Shown here piece after piece: positions 50,846-58,579 of a DNA stretch of 64,000 nucleotides. The first letter of the stretch is position 1; each line of letters starts with the position of its first letter. Origin of the DNA: an uncultured bacterium. Lineage in GTDB: Bacteria; Elusimicrobiota; Elusimicrobia; Elusimicrobiales; Elusimicrobiaceae. A program made the position numbers and the translations under genes. Below the pieces are notes generated by a model. The model saw only the letters and a list, made by a program, of their open reading frames with translations. It had not been told where the DNA came from and ran no database searches. The stretch lies in the NCBI GenBank assembly GCA_949291515.1, contig CASEVY010000008.1:1-64000 (forward strand), in the 5' to 3' direction.

Positions 50846-53642
50846 TTATCTTTTCTTCTTCCAGCACTTTCGCGCAGCGGCCGCACAAATCGGCATACTT
50901 CCCATTTTGGCCGATGTCTTTGCGCCACTGCCAGCAGCGCGGGCATTTTTGGCCCTCGGCGTGTTCAACCTTAACTTCCAATTTATCAGAACATTCGCCT
51001 TCGCTTACTTCGGCCTGCGACACTATCGCAACCTCCGGCCACAGCGGCAAGGTTTCCTTTAGAAATGACTTGGTCTCGGCGTCACTTGAGTTGAAGATTA
51101 TCTTCGCCTCCAAAGGCGCTCCTATCAAACCCTGCTGACGAGCTTCTTCCAAGGATTTAAGCACCGCGGCCCTTATCCCGCGGATACGGTCCCACTTCTC
51201 CTCAACCTCTTTGGAAGCGGCAAAACTTGCACCCTGCGGCATATCGGAGAGGAATATGCTCTCTTCCAAACCTTTGCCGCAAGGCAGTTTCTTTATCTCC
51301 TGCCACGCCTCTTCACAGGTAAAACATAGTATCGGGGCCAAAAGCCTAAGCAAGGCCGTAACTATCTCAAACAAAGCCGTCTGGGCGGACCTTCTGGCGT
51401 GCGAAGACGCGCCAAGCGTATAAAGCCGGTCTTTTGAAGCGTCCAGCATTAAAGACGATAAATCCAAAATACAAAAATCGGTTATCGCTCTGGCCGCTTT
51501 TCTGAAACGGAAATTCTTGTAATCTTCCCTTACCCCTTTTATAAGCTCGTCCAGCCTTTTGAGCATATATTGGTCAAGTTCCGTCATATCCGGGCCGGCA
51601 ACTTTATGTTCCTGCGGGATATAATCCGACAAATTGCCCAAAGCGTATCTTACCGTATTTCTTATCTTGCGGTAAGAGTCTATCGGGCCTTCCAATATCT
51701 CCGAAGACAATCTGACGTCTTCGGAATAGTCGGTAAAACTCACCCACAGCCTTAAAATATCGGCGCCGAATTTTTCGGTAATGTCTTCCGGCTCCACGCT
51801 GTTGCCCGCGGATTTGTGCATCGCTTTGCCCTGTTGATCCAATATCATACCGTGCGTGATTACGTTCTTAAACGGGGCTTTGCCTTCCAATACCGTGGCC
51901 GCTATCAGAGAGGTTTGGAACCAGCCTCTGTGCTGGTCGGATCCTTCCAAATAAACTTCGGCGGGGAAGCCCAATCCTCTGTACTGCAAGACTTCCTCCC
52001 ACGATACGCCAGAATCGAACCAAACGTCCAAGATGTCTTTTTCCTTTTCGAATTCTTCGCCGCCGCATTCGCATTTGTAGCCTTGCGGCAAAATGTCTTT
52101 GGCGTCGCATTCGAACCAGAAATCGCTGCCTTCTTTCATAGCGCGCGCCTTGACATGCTCGAAAAGATCGTGGTTTATCTGCACTTTACCGCATTTCTTG
52201 CAATAAAACACCATCAGCGGAACGCCCCAGAAGCGCTGGCGGCTCAAACACCAGTCCGGGCGCTGCTCCACCATAGATTTTATCCTGTTTTCGCCTATCG
52301 CAGGATACCATTTTGTTTGCTCTATTTGTTCGACGAGGCGTTTCCTCAAATCGAATTTATCCACGCCCAAAAACCACTGTTCCGTCGCGCGGAAAATAAT
52401 CGGCTTCTTGCATCTCCAGCAATGCGGATAGCTGTGGCTTATGTCGGCCTGTTTTATCAAAGAACCCAATTCCTTCAACCTTTCTATGATTACGGGATTG
52501 GCCTTAAATATACTTTGCCCTTCAAATTCGCCCGCCTCTTTGGTAAAAACGCCTTTTTCGTTGACGGGGCAGAAAGCGGGGATATCCCATTTAAGGCCGG
52601 CGTGAAAGTCCTCCTCGCCGTGGCCCGGCGCTATATGAACTATGCCGACGCCCGCGTCCATCGTAACGAAATCCGTATATATTACGGGATTAAGCCGCCC
52701 GTTTAACGGGTGTTCGTATTTTATGCCGACCAATTCTTCCCCTTTCACTTTGGCTGCGGCTTTTGAATCAAAGCCGCATTCCGAAGCGAAAGCGTCGGCA
52801 AGTTTGTCGGCCGCTATTATATAGCTGCCGTCGTTTAGAGTCATCACGCGGTAATCCTCGTCGAAGTTGACCGCCGCGGCCATATTGGCCGGTATCGTCC
52901 AAGGGGTAGTCGTCCAAACGGCTAAATAAATGTCTTTGGATTTATCCAAACCATCAAAAAGACCGGCCTTATGCTCCTTTATTTTAAAACGCAGGTAAAT
53001 GGAGGTGGAAGTCTTATCGTGGTATTCCGTTTCCGCATCGGCAAGAGCCGTCTCGCAATTGGGGCACCAATAAATGGCCTTCTTGCCTTTGTAGACATAG
53101 CCCTTTTCCAAAGCCTCGAAGAAAGCCCCTACGGTAAGGCCTTCATATACGTTTGACATCGTAAGATACGGATTATCCCAGTCGCCGGTAATGCCCAGCC
53201 TTTTAAAACCCTCTTTCTGAATTTCGACAAAATTCTGCGCGAAAGCGCGAGCCTTCTTCCTGAAGGCGGGAATATCTTTTATTTCCTTCTTGTCGATTTT
53301 CATTTCCTTGATAAGCGCCTGTTCTATCGGCAGGCCGTGGCAGTCCCACCCCGGCACATAAGGCGAATAATAACCCATCATAGAATGAGATTTATTGACA
53401 ATATCTTTCAAAACCTTGTTTAAGGCATGGCCCATATGTATACGTCCGTTGGCGTAAGGGGGGCCGTCGGCCAAAATGAATTTTTCTTTGCCGCTGGCTT
53501 TTGCCATCATTTTTTTGTAGAGTTCCATATCCTGCCAGAACTTGAGGAGAACGGGTTCCTTCTTGGGGAGGCCCGCCCTCATAGGAAAATCAGTTTTAGG
53601 AAGTAAAACCGTAGCTGAGTATTTATTCTTATTATCTTTCAT
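50826..53642 (-). CDS. ileS: Isoleucyl-tRNA synthetase
   Basis: The start at MKDNKNKYSATVLLPKTDF was chosen because AGGA lies before it and an upstream reading to 53708 has no support. 938 residues, normal length. The HIGH motif is GRIHMGHALNK, the editing domain holds TTPWTIPANM and the KMSKS region reads KAMHKSAGNS. A C-terminal zinc finger has CPRCW and CGRCAKV. No T-box leader is visible. An AT-rich divergent promoter region precedes it. Confidence 0.97.
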   Translation of the reverse strand: MKDNKNKYSATVLLPKTDFPMRAGLPKKEPVLLKFWQDMELYKKMMAKASGKEKFILADGPPYANGRIHMGHALNKVLKDIVNKSHSMMGYYSPYVPGWDCHGLPIEQALIKEMKIDKKEIKDIPAFRKKARAFAQNFVEIQKEGFKRLGITGDWDNPYLTMSNVYEGLTVGAFFEALEKGYVYKGKKAIYWCPNCETALADAETEYHDKTSTSIYLRFKIKEHKAGLFDGLDKSKDIYLAVWTTTPWTIPANMAAAVNFDEDYRVMTLNDGSYIIAADKLADAFASECGFDSKAAAKVKGEELVGIKYEHPLNGRLNPVIYTDFVTMDAGVGIVHIAPGHGEEDFHAGLKWDIPAFCPVNEKGVFTKEAGEFEGQSIFKANPVIIERLKELGSLIKQADISHSYPHCWRCKKPIIFRATEQWFLGVDKFDLRKRLVEQIEQTKWYPAIGENRIKSMVEQRPDWCLSRQRFWGVPLMVFYCKKCGKVQINHDLFEHVKARAMKEGSDFWFECDAKDILPQGYKCECGGEEFEKEKDILDVWFDSGVSWEEVLQYRGLGFPAEVYLEGSDQHRGWFQTSLIAATVLEGKAPFKNVITHGMILDQQGKAMHKSAGNSVEPEDITEKFGADILRLWVSFTDYSEDVRLSSEILEGPIDSYRKIRNTVRYALGNLSDYIPQEHKVAGPDMTELDQYMLKRLDELIKGVREDYKNFRFRKAARAITDFCILDLSSLMLDASKDRLYTLGASSHARRSAQTALFEIVTALLRLLAPILCFTCEEAWQEIKKLPCGKGLEESIFLSDMPQGASFAASKEVEEKWDRIRGIRAAVLKSLEEARQQGLIGAPLEAKIIFNSSDAETKSFLKETLPLWPEVAIVSQAEVSEGECSDKLEVKVEHAEGQKCPRCWQWRKDIGQNGKYADLCGRCAKVLEEEKINVDVAA

Positions 53643-53714
53643 CGTTACAATCCTGCGTTTAAGTATATATATTATTATATAATATGCGCGCGCCCCTTCC
53701 AAACGCAAAAACTC

Positions 53715-53745
53715 TTGACAGCGGCCCTAAAGTTAGGCAAACTAA
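53715..53745 (+). promoter_or_regulatory. Promoter and possible operator of the DtxR-family gene
   Basis: A perfect -35 TTGACA (53715-53720) is 17 bp from a weak -10 CAAACT (53738-53743) that ends 6 bp before the ATG, again a leaderless layout. The dyad TTAG-GCAAA-CTAA (53733-53745) covers the -10 and could be an autoregulatory site for the encoded repressor (inference). Confidence 0.45.
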
Positions 53746-53749
53746 TATT

Positions 53750-54145
53750 ATGAACGGCATAACAAGCAGTATGGAAGATTATCTTGAAGCCATATCAATC
53801 GCTTACGACGGCGACAAGGGCGCGCGCGTTACCGACATAAAAATACTTATGAACGTCAAAACGCCCAGCGTAAGCGGGGCATTAAAATCGCTTGAGGCAC
53901 GCGGATTGATAACCCACGAAAAATACGGCCGCGTCAAACTGACCAAAGACGGCCAAGCCATAGCGCGCGAAGTAAAGAAACGGCACTATATAATATCGGA
54001 ATTTTTAAGGGATATAGTCGGCGTAAGGCCCGCCACGGCGGAAATTGACGCCTGCAAGATAGAACATGTTCTGAGCAAAGAAACCTTCCTTAAACTTATG
54101 GAATTCGTCAACAAACACACCAAGGAAAATCCTCAGCAGAAATAA
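53750..54145 (+). CDS. DtxR/MntR-family metal-dependent regulator
   Basis: The start at MNGITSSMEDYLEAI gives 131 residues. An earlier frame from 53684 would swallow the promoter. The N-terminal winged helix (SMEDYLEAISIAY, TPSVSGALKSLEARGLITHE) and the dimerisation region (HYIISEFLRDIVGV, ACKIEHVLS) match DtxR/MntR, including Cys and His residues used for metal binding. No SH3-like third domain, so MntR-like length. Binds Fe(II) or Mn(II) in the family. Target genes are unknown. Divergent from ileS. Confidence 0.9.
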   Translation: MNGITSSMEDYLEAISIAYDGDKGARVTDIKILMNVKTPSVSGALKSLEARGLITHEKYGRVKLTKDGQAIAREVKKRHYIISEFLRDIVGVRPATAEIDACKIEHVLSKETFLKLMEFVNKHTKENPQQK

Positions 54146-54159
54146 ATTTTAATCCGACG

Positions 54160-54187
54160 AAAGGCCCCGCGTAAACGGGGCCTTTTA
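54160..54187 (+). terminator. Terminator after the DtxR-family gene
   Basis: AAAGGCCCCG/CGGGGCCTTTT with a CGTAAA loop is followed by TTTAAAT. Confidence 0.8.
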
Positions 54188-54267
54188 AATGTTCGGTTTT
54201 TAATGCGCGGGCAATAATTTATCGAACGGGCAAGGCCCGATCGCCACACTGCCGCCGAGAATTGTTT

Positions 54268-54516
54268 TCAGCTGTTATATTTGGCGTCGAACTCCTGGTC
54301 GGTCATCAACAAATAAAGTATTCCTTCTATAAAACCCACTATAGCGGGAATAATAGTCCAAGAAAACAACAAATATATAATACCGGCAAGTATCCTGCCG
54401 TTATAAAATTTGTGCAGGCCGAACCAACCGCCCATAATGGCGAGAATACCCGCGGCTATGCGGTCCTTTATCCTTTTTACCTCGCCGTCAACTTCAATAT
54501 AATGTTTTATCTGCAT
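54268..54516 (-). CDS. TM2-domain membrane protein
   Basis: The 82-residue product has the TM2 pattern: two hydrophobic hairpin helices with GWFGLHKFYNGRILAGIIYL between them, then IIPAIVGFIEGILYLL and the end motif D-x-x-F-x-x-K-Y (DQEFDAKY). Bacterial TM2 proteins are short membrane proteins of unknown function. A stand-alone gene between gdhA and the DtxR gene. Confidence 0.9.
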   Translation of the reverse strand: MQIKHYIEVDGEVKRIKDRIAAGILAIMGGWFGLHKFYNGRILAGIIYLLFSWTIIPAIVGFIEGILYLLMTDQEFDAKYNS

Positions 54517-54622
54517 ACGCCCCCCTTGATTGTTATATTATAGTATAAGATTATTGACTTTTACAGTGGGTTAATGTTATTCTCAGAATAAAGAAGTTTA
54601 TCACTTTAAGGGGAGCCTGACA

Positions 54623-55972
54623 ATGCAAACAAAAGAATACCTGCATAATCTTATGCAGAGCATCATTAAAAAAGATCCCGCCGAGAAGTTGTTTCATCAA
54701 GCGGCAAGCGAAGTTCTTACTTCTTTGGAACCCATATTGGACGCGGAACCCAAATACATAAAATACGCTGTGCTTGACAGATTGGTAGAGCCCGAGCGCG
54801 TAATATACTTCAGAGTTCCGTGGAACGACGACAAAGGCCTTACGCACGTCAACCGCGGTTTTCGCATACAATTTAACAGCGCTATAGGGCCGTTTAAAGG
54901 CGGAATAAGGTTTCACGAGAGCGTCACTTTAAGCTCCTTAAAGTTTTTGGCTTTCGAACAGACTTTTAAAAACAGTCTTACCGGCCTGCCTTTGGGCGGC
55001 GCGAAAGGCGGATCGGACTTCGACCCCAGAGGAAAAAGCGAAGGCGAAGTGATGCGCTTTTGCCAAGCCTTTATGGACGAACTTTACCGCCATATCGGCG
55101 AAAGGACCGACGTGCCGGCCGGCGATCTTGGCGTAGGGGCGAGAGAAGTGGGTTTTATGTTCGGGCACTATAAAAAGATAACAAACAAATTCGTCGGAGT
55201 ATTTACCGGCAAGGGGCCGTCTTTCGGCGGCAGTCTGATAAGGCCGGAAGCGACGGGATACGGAGTTGTTTTCTTCGCGGAAGAAATGCTCAAATGCAAG
55301 AGCGAAGGCATACGCGGCAAGACCTGCATAATATCGGGTACGGGCAATGTCGGCATACACACCGCGGAAAAGATATTGCAGATGGGCGGCAAAGTCGTCG
55401 GTTTTAACGATTACGACGGCGCCGTTTACGATAAAGAAGGACTAAACGCCGAGAAGCTGGCATTCCTGAAAGATTTGGTCTTTGTAAAAAGAGGCAGCAT
55501 TAAAGAGTACGCAAAAAAGTTTAAAACGGCGGAATTCCACGAAGGCAAAAAATCGTGGTTCATACCGTGTTACGCGGCTTTCCCGACCGCTTGCGAAAAC
55601 GAACTGCAGCTTGAAGACGCGAAAACTTTGGTAAAAAACGGCGTAAAAATAGTTTGCGAAGGCGCCAATATGCCATGCACACCGGAAGCCGTCGACCTGT
55701 TCCAAAATTCTGGCGTATTATATGCCCCGGGCAAAGCGGCAAATGCGGGCGGCGTGGCGGTATCGGGCCTTGAAATGACTCAAAACACCATTCGCCTTTC
55801 GTGGACGCGCGAAGAAGTGGAGATACAGCTTAAAAAAATTATGCAGAACATACACTCCGCATGTGTCAATGAAGCCTCCATCTACAACAGACCGGGCGAT
55901 TATGTACTCGGCGCGAATGTTGCCGGCTTTAAAAAAGTGGCCGACGCAATGATAGCGCAAGGCGTAATATAG
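54623..55972 (+). CDS. gdhA: Glutamate dehydrogenase (hexameric, NADP-type)
   Basis: This 449-residue cytoplasmic enzyme makes glutamate from 2-oxoglutarate and ammonia. Substrate pocket KGGIRFHESV and catalytic Lys in GLPLGGAKGGSDFDP, VPAGDLGVGAREVGFM, then the Rossmann GTGNVGIHTAEKI. C-terminal half has EGANMPCTPEA and GKAANAGGVAVSGLEM. AGGGGAG precedes the ATG. Followed by a terminator. Suggests ammonia assimilation or amino-acid fermentation. Confidence 0.96.
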   Translation: MQTKEYLHNLMQSIIKKDPAEKLFHQAASEVLTSLEPILDAEPKYIKYAVLDRLVEPERVIYFRVPWNDDKGLTHVNRGFRIQFNSAIGPFKGGIRFHESVTLSSLKFLAFEQTFKNSLTGLPLGGAKGGSDFDPRGKSEGEVMRFCQAFMDELYRHIGERTDVPAGDLGVGAREVGFMFGHYKKITNKFVGVFTGKGPSFGGSLIRPEATGYGVVFFAEEMLKCKSEGIRGKTCIISGTGNVGIHTAEKILQMGGKVVGFNDYDGAVYDKEGLNAEKLAFLKDLVFVKRGSIKEYAKKFKTAEFHEGKKSWFIPCYAAFPTACENELQLEDAKTLVKNGVKIVCEGANMPCTPEAVDLFQNSGVLYAPGKAANAGGVAVSGLEMTQNTIRLSWTREEVEIQLKKIMQNIHSACVNEASIYNRPGDYVLGANVAGFKKVADAMIAQGVI

Positions 55973-55999
55973 CAGTGCAAAACAACAAATCCGAAAATA

Positions 56000-56029
56000 A
56001 AAACCCGCCTTAAACAAGCGGGTTTTTTA
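56000..56029 (+). terminator. Terminator after gdhA
   Basis: AAAACCCGC/GCGGGTTTT stem with loop CTTAAACAA, followed by TTTTATT. Confidence 0.85.
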
Positions 56030-56251
56030 TTAAGCGCAAAAACAACTCCGCATACTGGATTTATCATATAATTACAGAAATATTTTACGGAAACGGATAA
56101 ATAGAAAAATACTTTCTTTAGAAAATATTTTCTCGTTCTTGCAAATTAACAGCAAAAGAGCCCGACCTTATCTCCCGAGCGATAAAACTGCGGCTAATAA
56201 TGCGCAAATATAGTTTTTAAACTTCAAGCAATAGAATAAACAAGTTTTTTA

Positions 56252-56281
56252 AAGACAATCCGCCCTCAAACTTTATATACT
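56252..56281 (+). promoter_or_regulatory. Promoter of the RNase HI gene, probable leaderless start
   Basis: AAGACA (56252-56257) and TATACT (56276-56281) are 18 bp apart. The -10 box ends 7 bp before the ATG at 56289 and no ribosome site intervenes. Confidence 0.5.
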
Positions 56282-56288
56282 TTAAAAT

Positions 56289-56852
56289 ATGCAATTGTTC
56301 ATCAACATAGACGGCGGAAGCCGCGGCAATCCCGGCCCAGGGGCAAGCGCGTGCGTAATAAAAGACAAGAAAGGAACTCTGCTTAAAGGAGAAGGCCTTT
56401 TTTGGCCGCAGTGCACAAATAATCAGGCGGAATTTAACGCTCTTAAACTGGCTTTGCAAAGAGCGCGGGAACTCGGCGGAACGGAACTTTACATAAGAGC
56501 GGATTCTCAACTGTTGGTAAAACAATTTTTGGGCGAATACAAAATAAAAAATCAGCAGCTAAAAGATTTGATGGCGGAAATAAAACAGCTTTGCTCCGCC
56601 TTTAAAAAAATAAATATCCAGCATATTCCGCGCGAACAAAACAAAGAGCCCGATCTTATCTGCAATCAGACGATGGATAAAGCCTTAAAAAAACCCGCCG
56701 CGCCGATACGGCCCTTATACAACCACTTGTCTTCCGCGCCAGAACAAGAGGGAAAGAAAGCGCAAGCAATTCCGCTCAAAAAGAACAAACCCGAAAAGAA
56801 AAAAAGACAAGACCCGATACAGCTTGAACTTTTCGACTTAAATAATTTATAA
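56289..56852 (+). CDS. Ribonuclease HI-family protein with a C-terminal clamp-binding-like motif
   Basis: The 187-residue product has an N-terminal RNase H domain to about 135: NIDGGSRGNPGPGA (first catalytic Asp), TNNQAEFNALKLAL (Glu), RADSQLLVKQFLGEYKIKN (Asp), then HIPREQNKEPD (final acid). It resembles the archaeal/RNase HI-like branch. Residues 140-177 are a Pro/Lys-rich linker. The tail QLELFDLNNL has QLELF at 178-182, matching the sliding-clamp-binding pentapeptide consensus (QL[SD]LF). Family members usually end at about 140-150. rnpB follows within 10 bp and its promoter lies in this gene. Confidence 0.9.
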   Translation: MQLFINIDGGSRGNPGPGASACVIKDKKGTLLKGEGLFWPQCTNNQAEFNALKLALQRARELGGTELYIRADSQLLVKQFLGEYKIKNQQLKDLMAEIKQLCSAFKKINIQHIPREQNKEPDLICNQTMDKALKKPAAPIRPLYNHLSSAPEQEGKKAQAIPLKKNKPEKKKRQDPIQLELFDLNNL

Positions 56853-56853
56853 A
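56824..56853 (+). promoter_or_regulatory. rnpB promoter inside the end of the RNase HI gene
   Basis: TTGAAC (56824-56829) and TATAAA (56848-56853) are 18 bp apart and point to a start near 56860, matching the 5' end of the P1 helix of RNase P RNA. The -35 box overlaps codons of the QLELF tail. Confidence 0.5.
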
Positions 56854-56860
56854 ATATAAG

Positions 56861-57178
56861 TACTGAACGGCAGACCGCCGCATAAAAGCGGAGGAACTTC
56901 CGGACTCCCAGGGCAGGGCGCCGCGCGAAAGCGCGGGAGGGCGGGGCCATATCCCCGTTCGACGGAAAGTGCAACAGAAAAAATACCGCCCGCAAGGGTA
57001 AGGGTGAAATGGTAAGGCAAGAGCTTACCGCGCAGACGGCAACGCCTGCGGCAAGGCAAACCCCGCTCGGAGCAAGGCCAAATATGCCGATATACGGCCC
57101 GTATGTTAAGGCAGAGTAGGCCGCATAGATAAATGGTCTGCGCGCGCAAGCGTACAGAATCCGGGGTATAGTTCAGCG
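56861..57178 (+). ncRNA. rnpB: RNase P RNA (bacterial class A)
   Basis: The conserved core is recognisable. P1 is CTGAAC (56863-56868) pairing with GTTCAG (57171-57176). P4/J strands are GAGGAACTTCCGGACTCC and ACAGAATCCGGGGTATA. The GGGTGAAATGGTAAGGCAAGAGCTTACC stretch, the GTGCAACAGAAA turn and GATAAATGGTCTGC match the consensus order. Length about 318 nt. It processes the 5' ends of tRNA precursors. Exact ends are estimated. Confidence 0.96.
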
Positions 57179-57206
57179 CGCCGCTTTCGCGGCGCTTTTT
57201 TCTTTT
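57178..57206 (+). terminator. Terminator of rnpB
   Basis: The stem GCGCCGC/GCGGCGC with loop TTTC is followed by TTTTTTCTTTT directly after the RNA. Confidence 0.9.
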
Positions 57207-57345
57207 CCAATACTTGCCACACTCTTGCTTGACATTTATCGTCTTCCATTTGAAAAACTGCTTATACACTCCTTAAAGGATTTCTAAACCCGTACCCAAA
57301 GACCCGCCTTATCTTTAAATGGAAAAGTCATTATCCTTATTACTC

Positions 57346-57377
57346 AAAAAAACCCCGCCGTTTTTTTAACGGCGGGG
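57346..57377 (-). terminator. Terminator of the Cys-rich exported protein gene
   Basis: On the minus strand the stem CCCCGCCGTT/AACGGCGGGG is followed by a 7-base T-run. It lies about 50 bp past the stop codon at 57429. Confidence 0.85.
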
Positions 57378-57428
57378 CGGTTAGTTAGAGAGAGTTTACT
57401 CTCTATAAAACTTATTTACGCACTTTAT

Positions 57429-58238
57429 TTATAACATCGGCAACAGTCCGCCTGAGGATCCGGGCCTTTGACATGAACAGGCATATTGCCAGCCGGTAGT
57501 TGTAATTTTCGATGTGGTCCTAGTTCCCCAACAACCGGGATAACCGTTGTTCATCAGTTTAGGGGTATCCTGCGGGCAACAACAAATACCGCTGCATGTT
57601 TTCGTAGACCATATGCCGTGCATACAACTATTAGCTTGTGAAGTCGTCAATCTCATACCCTGACAATAAACCATTCCGTTGCCTTCATTGGCACACTGGC
57701 AAGATGTGCTCCACTTACCTGAAGAAGTACATACCTGAACTTGTTTTGAATTACTGGGGCAAGTTCTAGTCTCCCCGGCTGTGCAATCGGGTGCAACACA
57801 AGTTCCCCAGTCTCCGGTTACCCATTCTCCGGTATCGCCGTCACAAGTTACGCTGCGAGTTTGCGTCCCCTTCTTCCCGTTGGAAGCTGTACAGCTCTGC
57901 GCAGTTGCCGGCTTTACGCCGTCGCAAGTCTTCGGGCAAGATTCCCCCCACCCGCTCCAGGTTTTGCCGCTGCAACATGTTCTGCTTGTAGTGCCGCAAG
58001 TTCCTGAAGGTTTGTACTGGATATCTCCCACCGTACAATTATCAACCCCGGGCAATATAAATCCGGAACAACTAACTATGCACAATTGTCCAGTATCTTT
58101 TACGCACTTTTCCACGCCGTTAACACAGCATTGTTTATAGCCGATACGACAGAATAAAGACATAGCTTCTGCTGCCGGAATAACTAATAATGCCAAAACA
58201 AATAAAAAGCATATAGCGATTCTTCTTAAACCAACCAT
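57429..58238 (-). CDS. Exported Cys-rich protein with thrombospondin-type-1-like segment
   Basis: The 269-residue product has a signal peptide (cleavage near AAEAM) and a very strong ribosome site (AGGAGG). The mature chain holds about 29 cysteines, including CC pairs and one CCC, so it is exported and disulfide-rich. A central part WSGWGESCPKTCDG ... TRSVTCDGDTGEWVTGDWGTC resembles a thrombospondin type 1 repeat (W-x-x-W-x-x-C-x-x-T-C-G). The rest has no recognised domain. Function unknown, perhaps adhesion or surface stalk. Terminator on its 3' side. Confidence 0.85.
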   Translation of the reverse strand: MVGLRRIAICFLFVLALLVIPAAEAMSLFCRIGYKQCCVNGVEKCVKDTGQLCIVSCSGFILPGVDNCTVGDIQYKPSGTCGTTSRTCCSGKTWSGWGESCPKTCDGVKPATAQSCTASNGKKGTQTRSVTCDGDTGEWVTGDWGTCVAPDCTAGETRTCPSNSKQVQVCTSSGKWSTSCQCANEGNGMVYCQGMRLTTSQANSCMHGIWSTKTCSGICCCPQDTPKLMNNGYPGCWGTRTTSKITTTGWQYACSCQRPGSSGGLLPML

Positions 58239-58523
58239 TTTTTCCTCCTTTCTCCCGTCAAACGTCTAGAAAAAACATTTTTGAGCATTTTACGGCAACC
58301 ATAGAAACGCCTGCCAAGAAGATGGATAAAATCTATCAAAAAAAAAAAAAACAGTCAAGCGTTTTTTAAACTCATGAAAGATACAAAAAACAGACTATAT
58401 CCGCATATACCCCACGCTACTACAGGCCGTCGCCGCAAAAGGTTATCCGTCATCGGCGGACGAAACGAGTTATAGAAAAAGTTTAAAATAGTTAATATAA
58501 TTTTCTGCCTAAATTTTCGCAAA

Positions 58524-58558
58524 CAAAAAAATCCCTCGGATTTCATCCGAGGGATTTT
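58524..58558 (-). terminator. Terminator after porV
   Basis: On the minus strand, AAATCCCTCGGAT/ATCCGAGGGATTT is followed by Ts. It lies just past the stop of the PorV-like gene at 58580. Confidence 0.85.
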
Positions 58559-58579
58559 AATATTTTTTATTGCAATAGA

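Noticed and set aside
53643-53749. Possible T-box leader for ileS
   Set aside because: The leader is under 110 bp and lacks the T-box core and antiterminator.
58338-58352. Poly-A tract of about 13 bases
   Set aside because: A homopolymer in an AT-rich spacer; no associated structure or gene.
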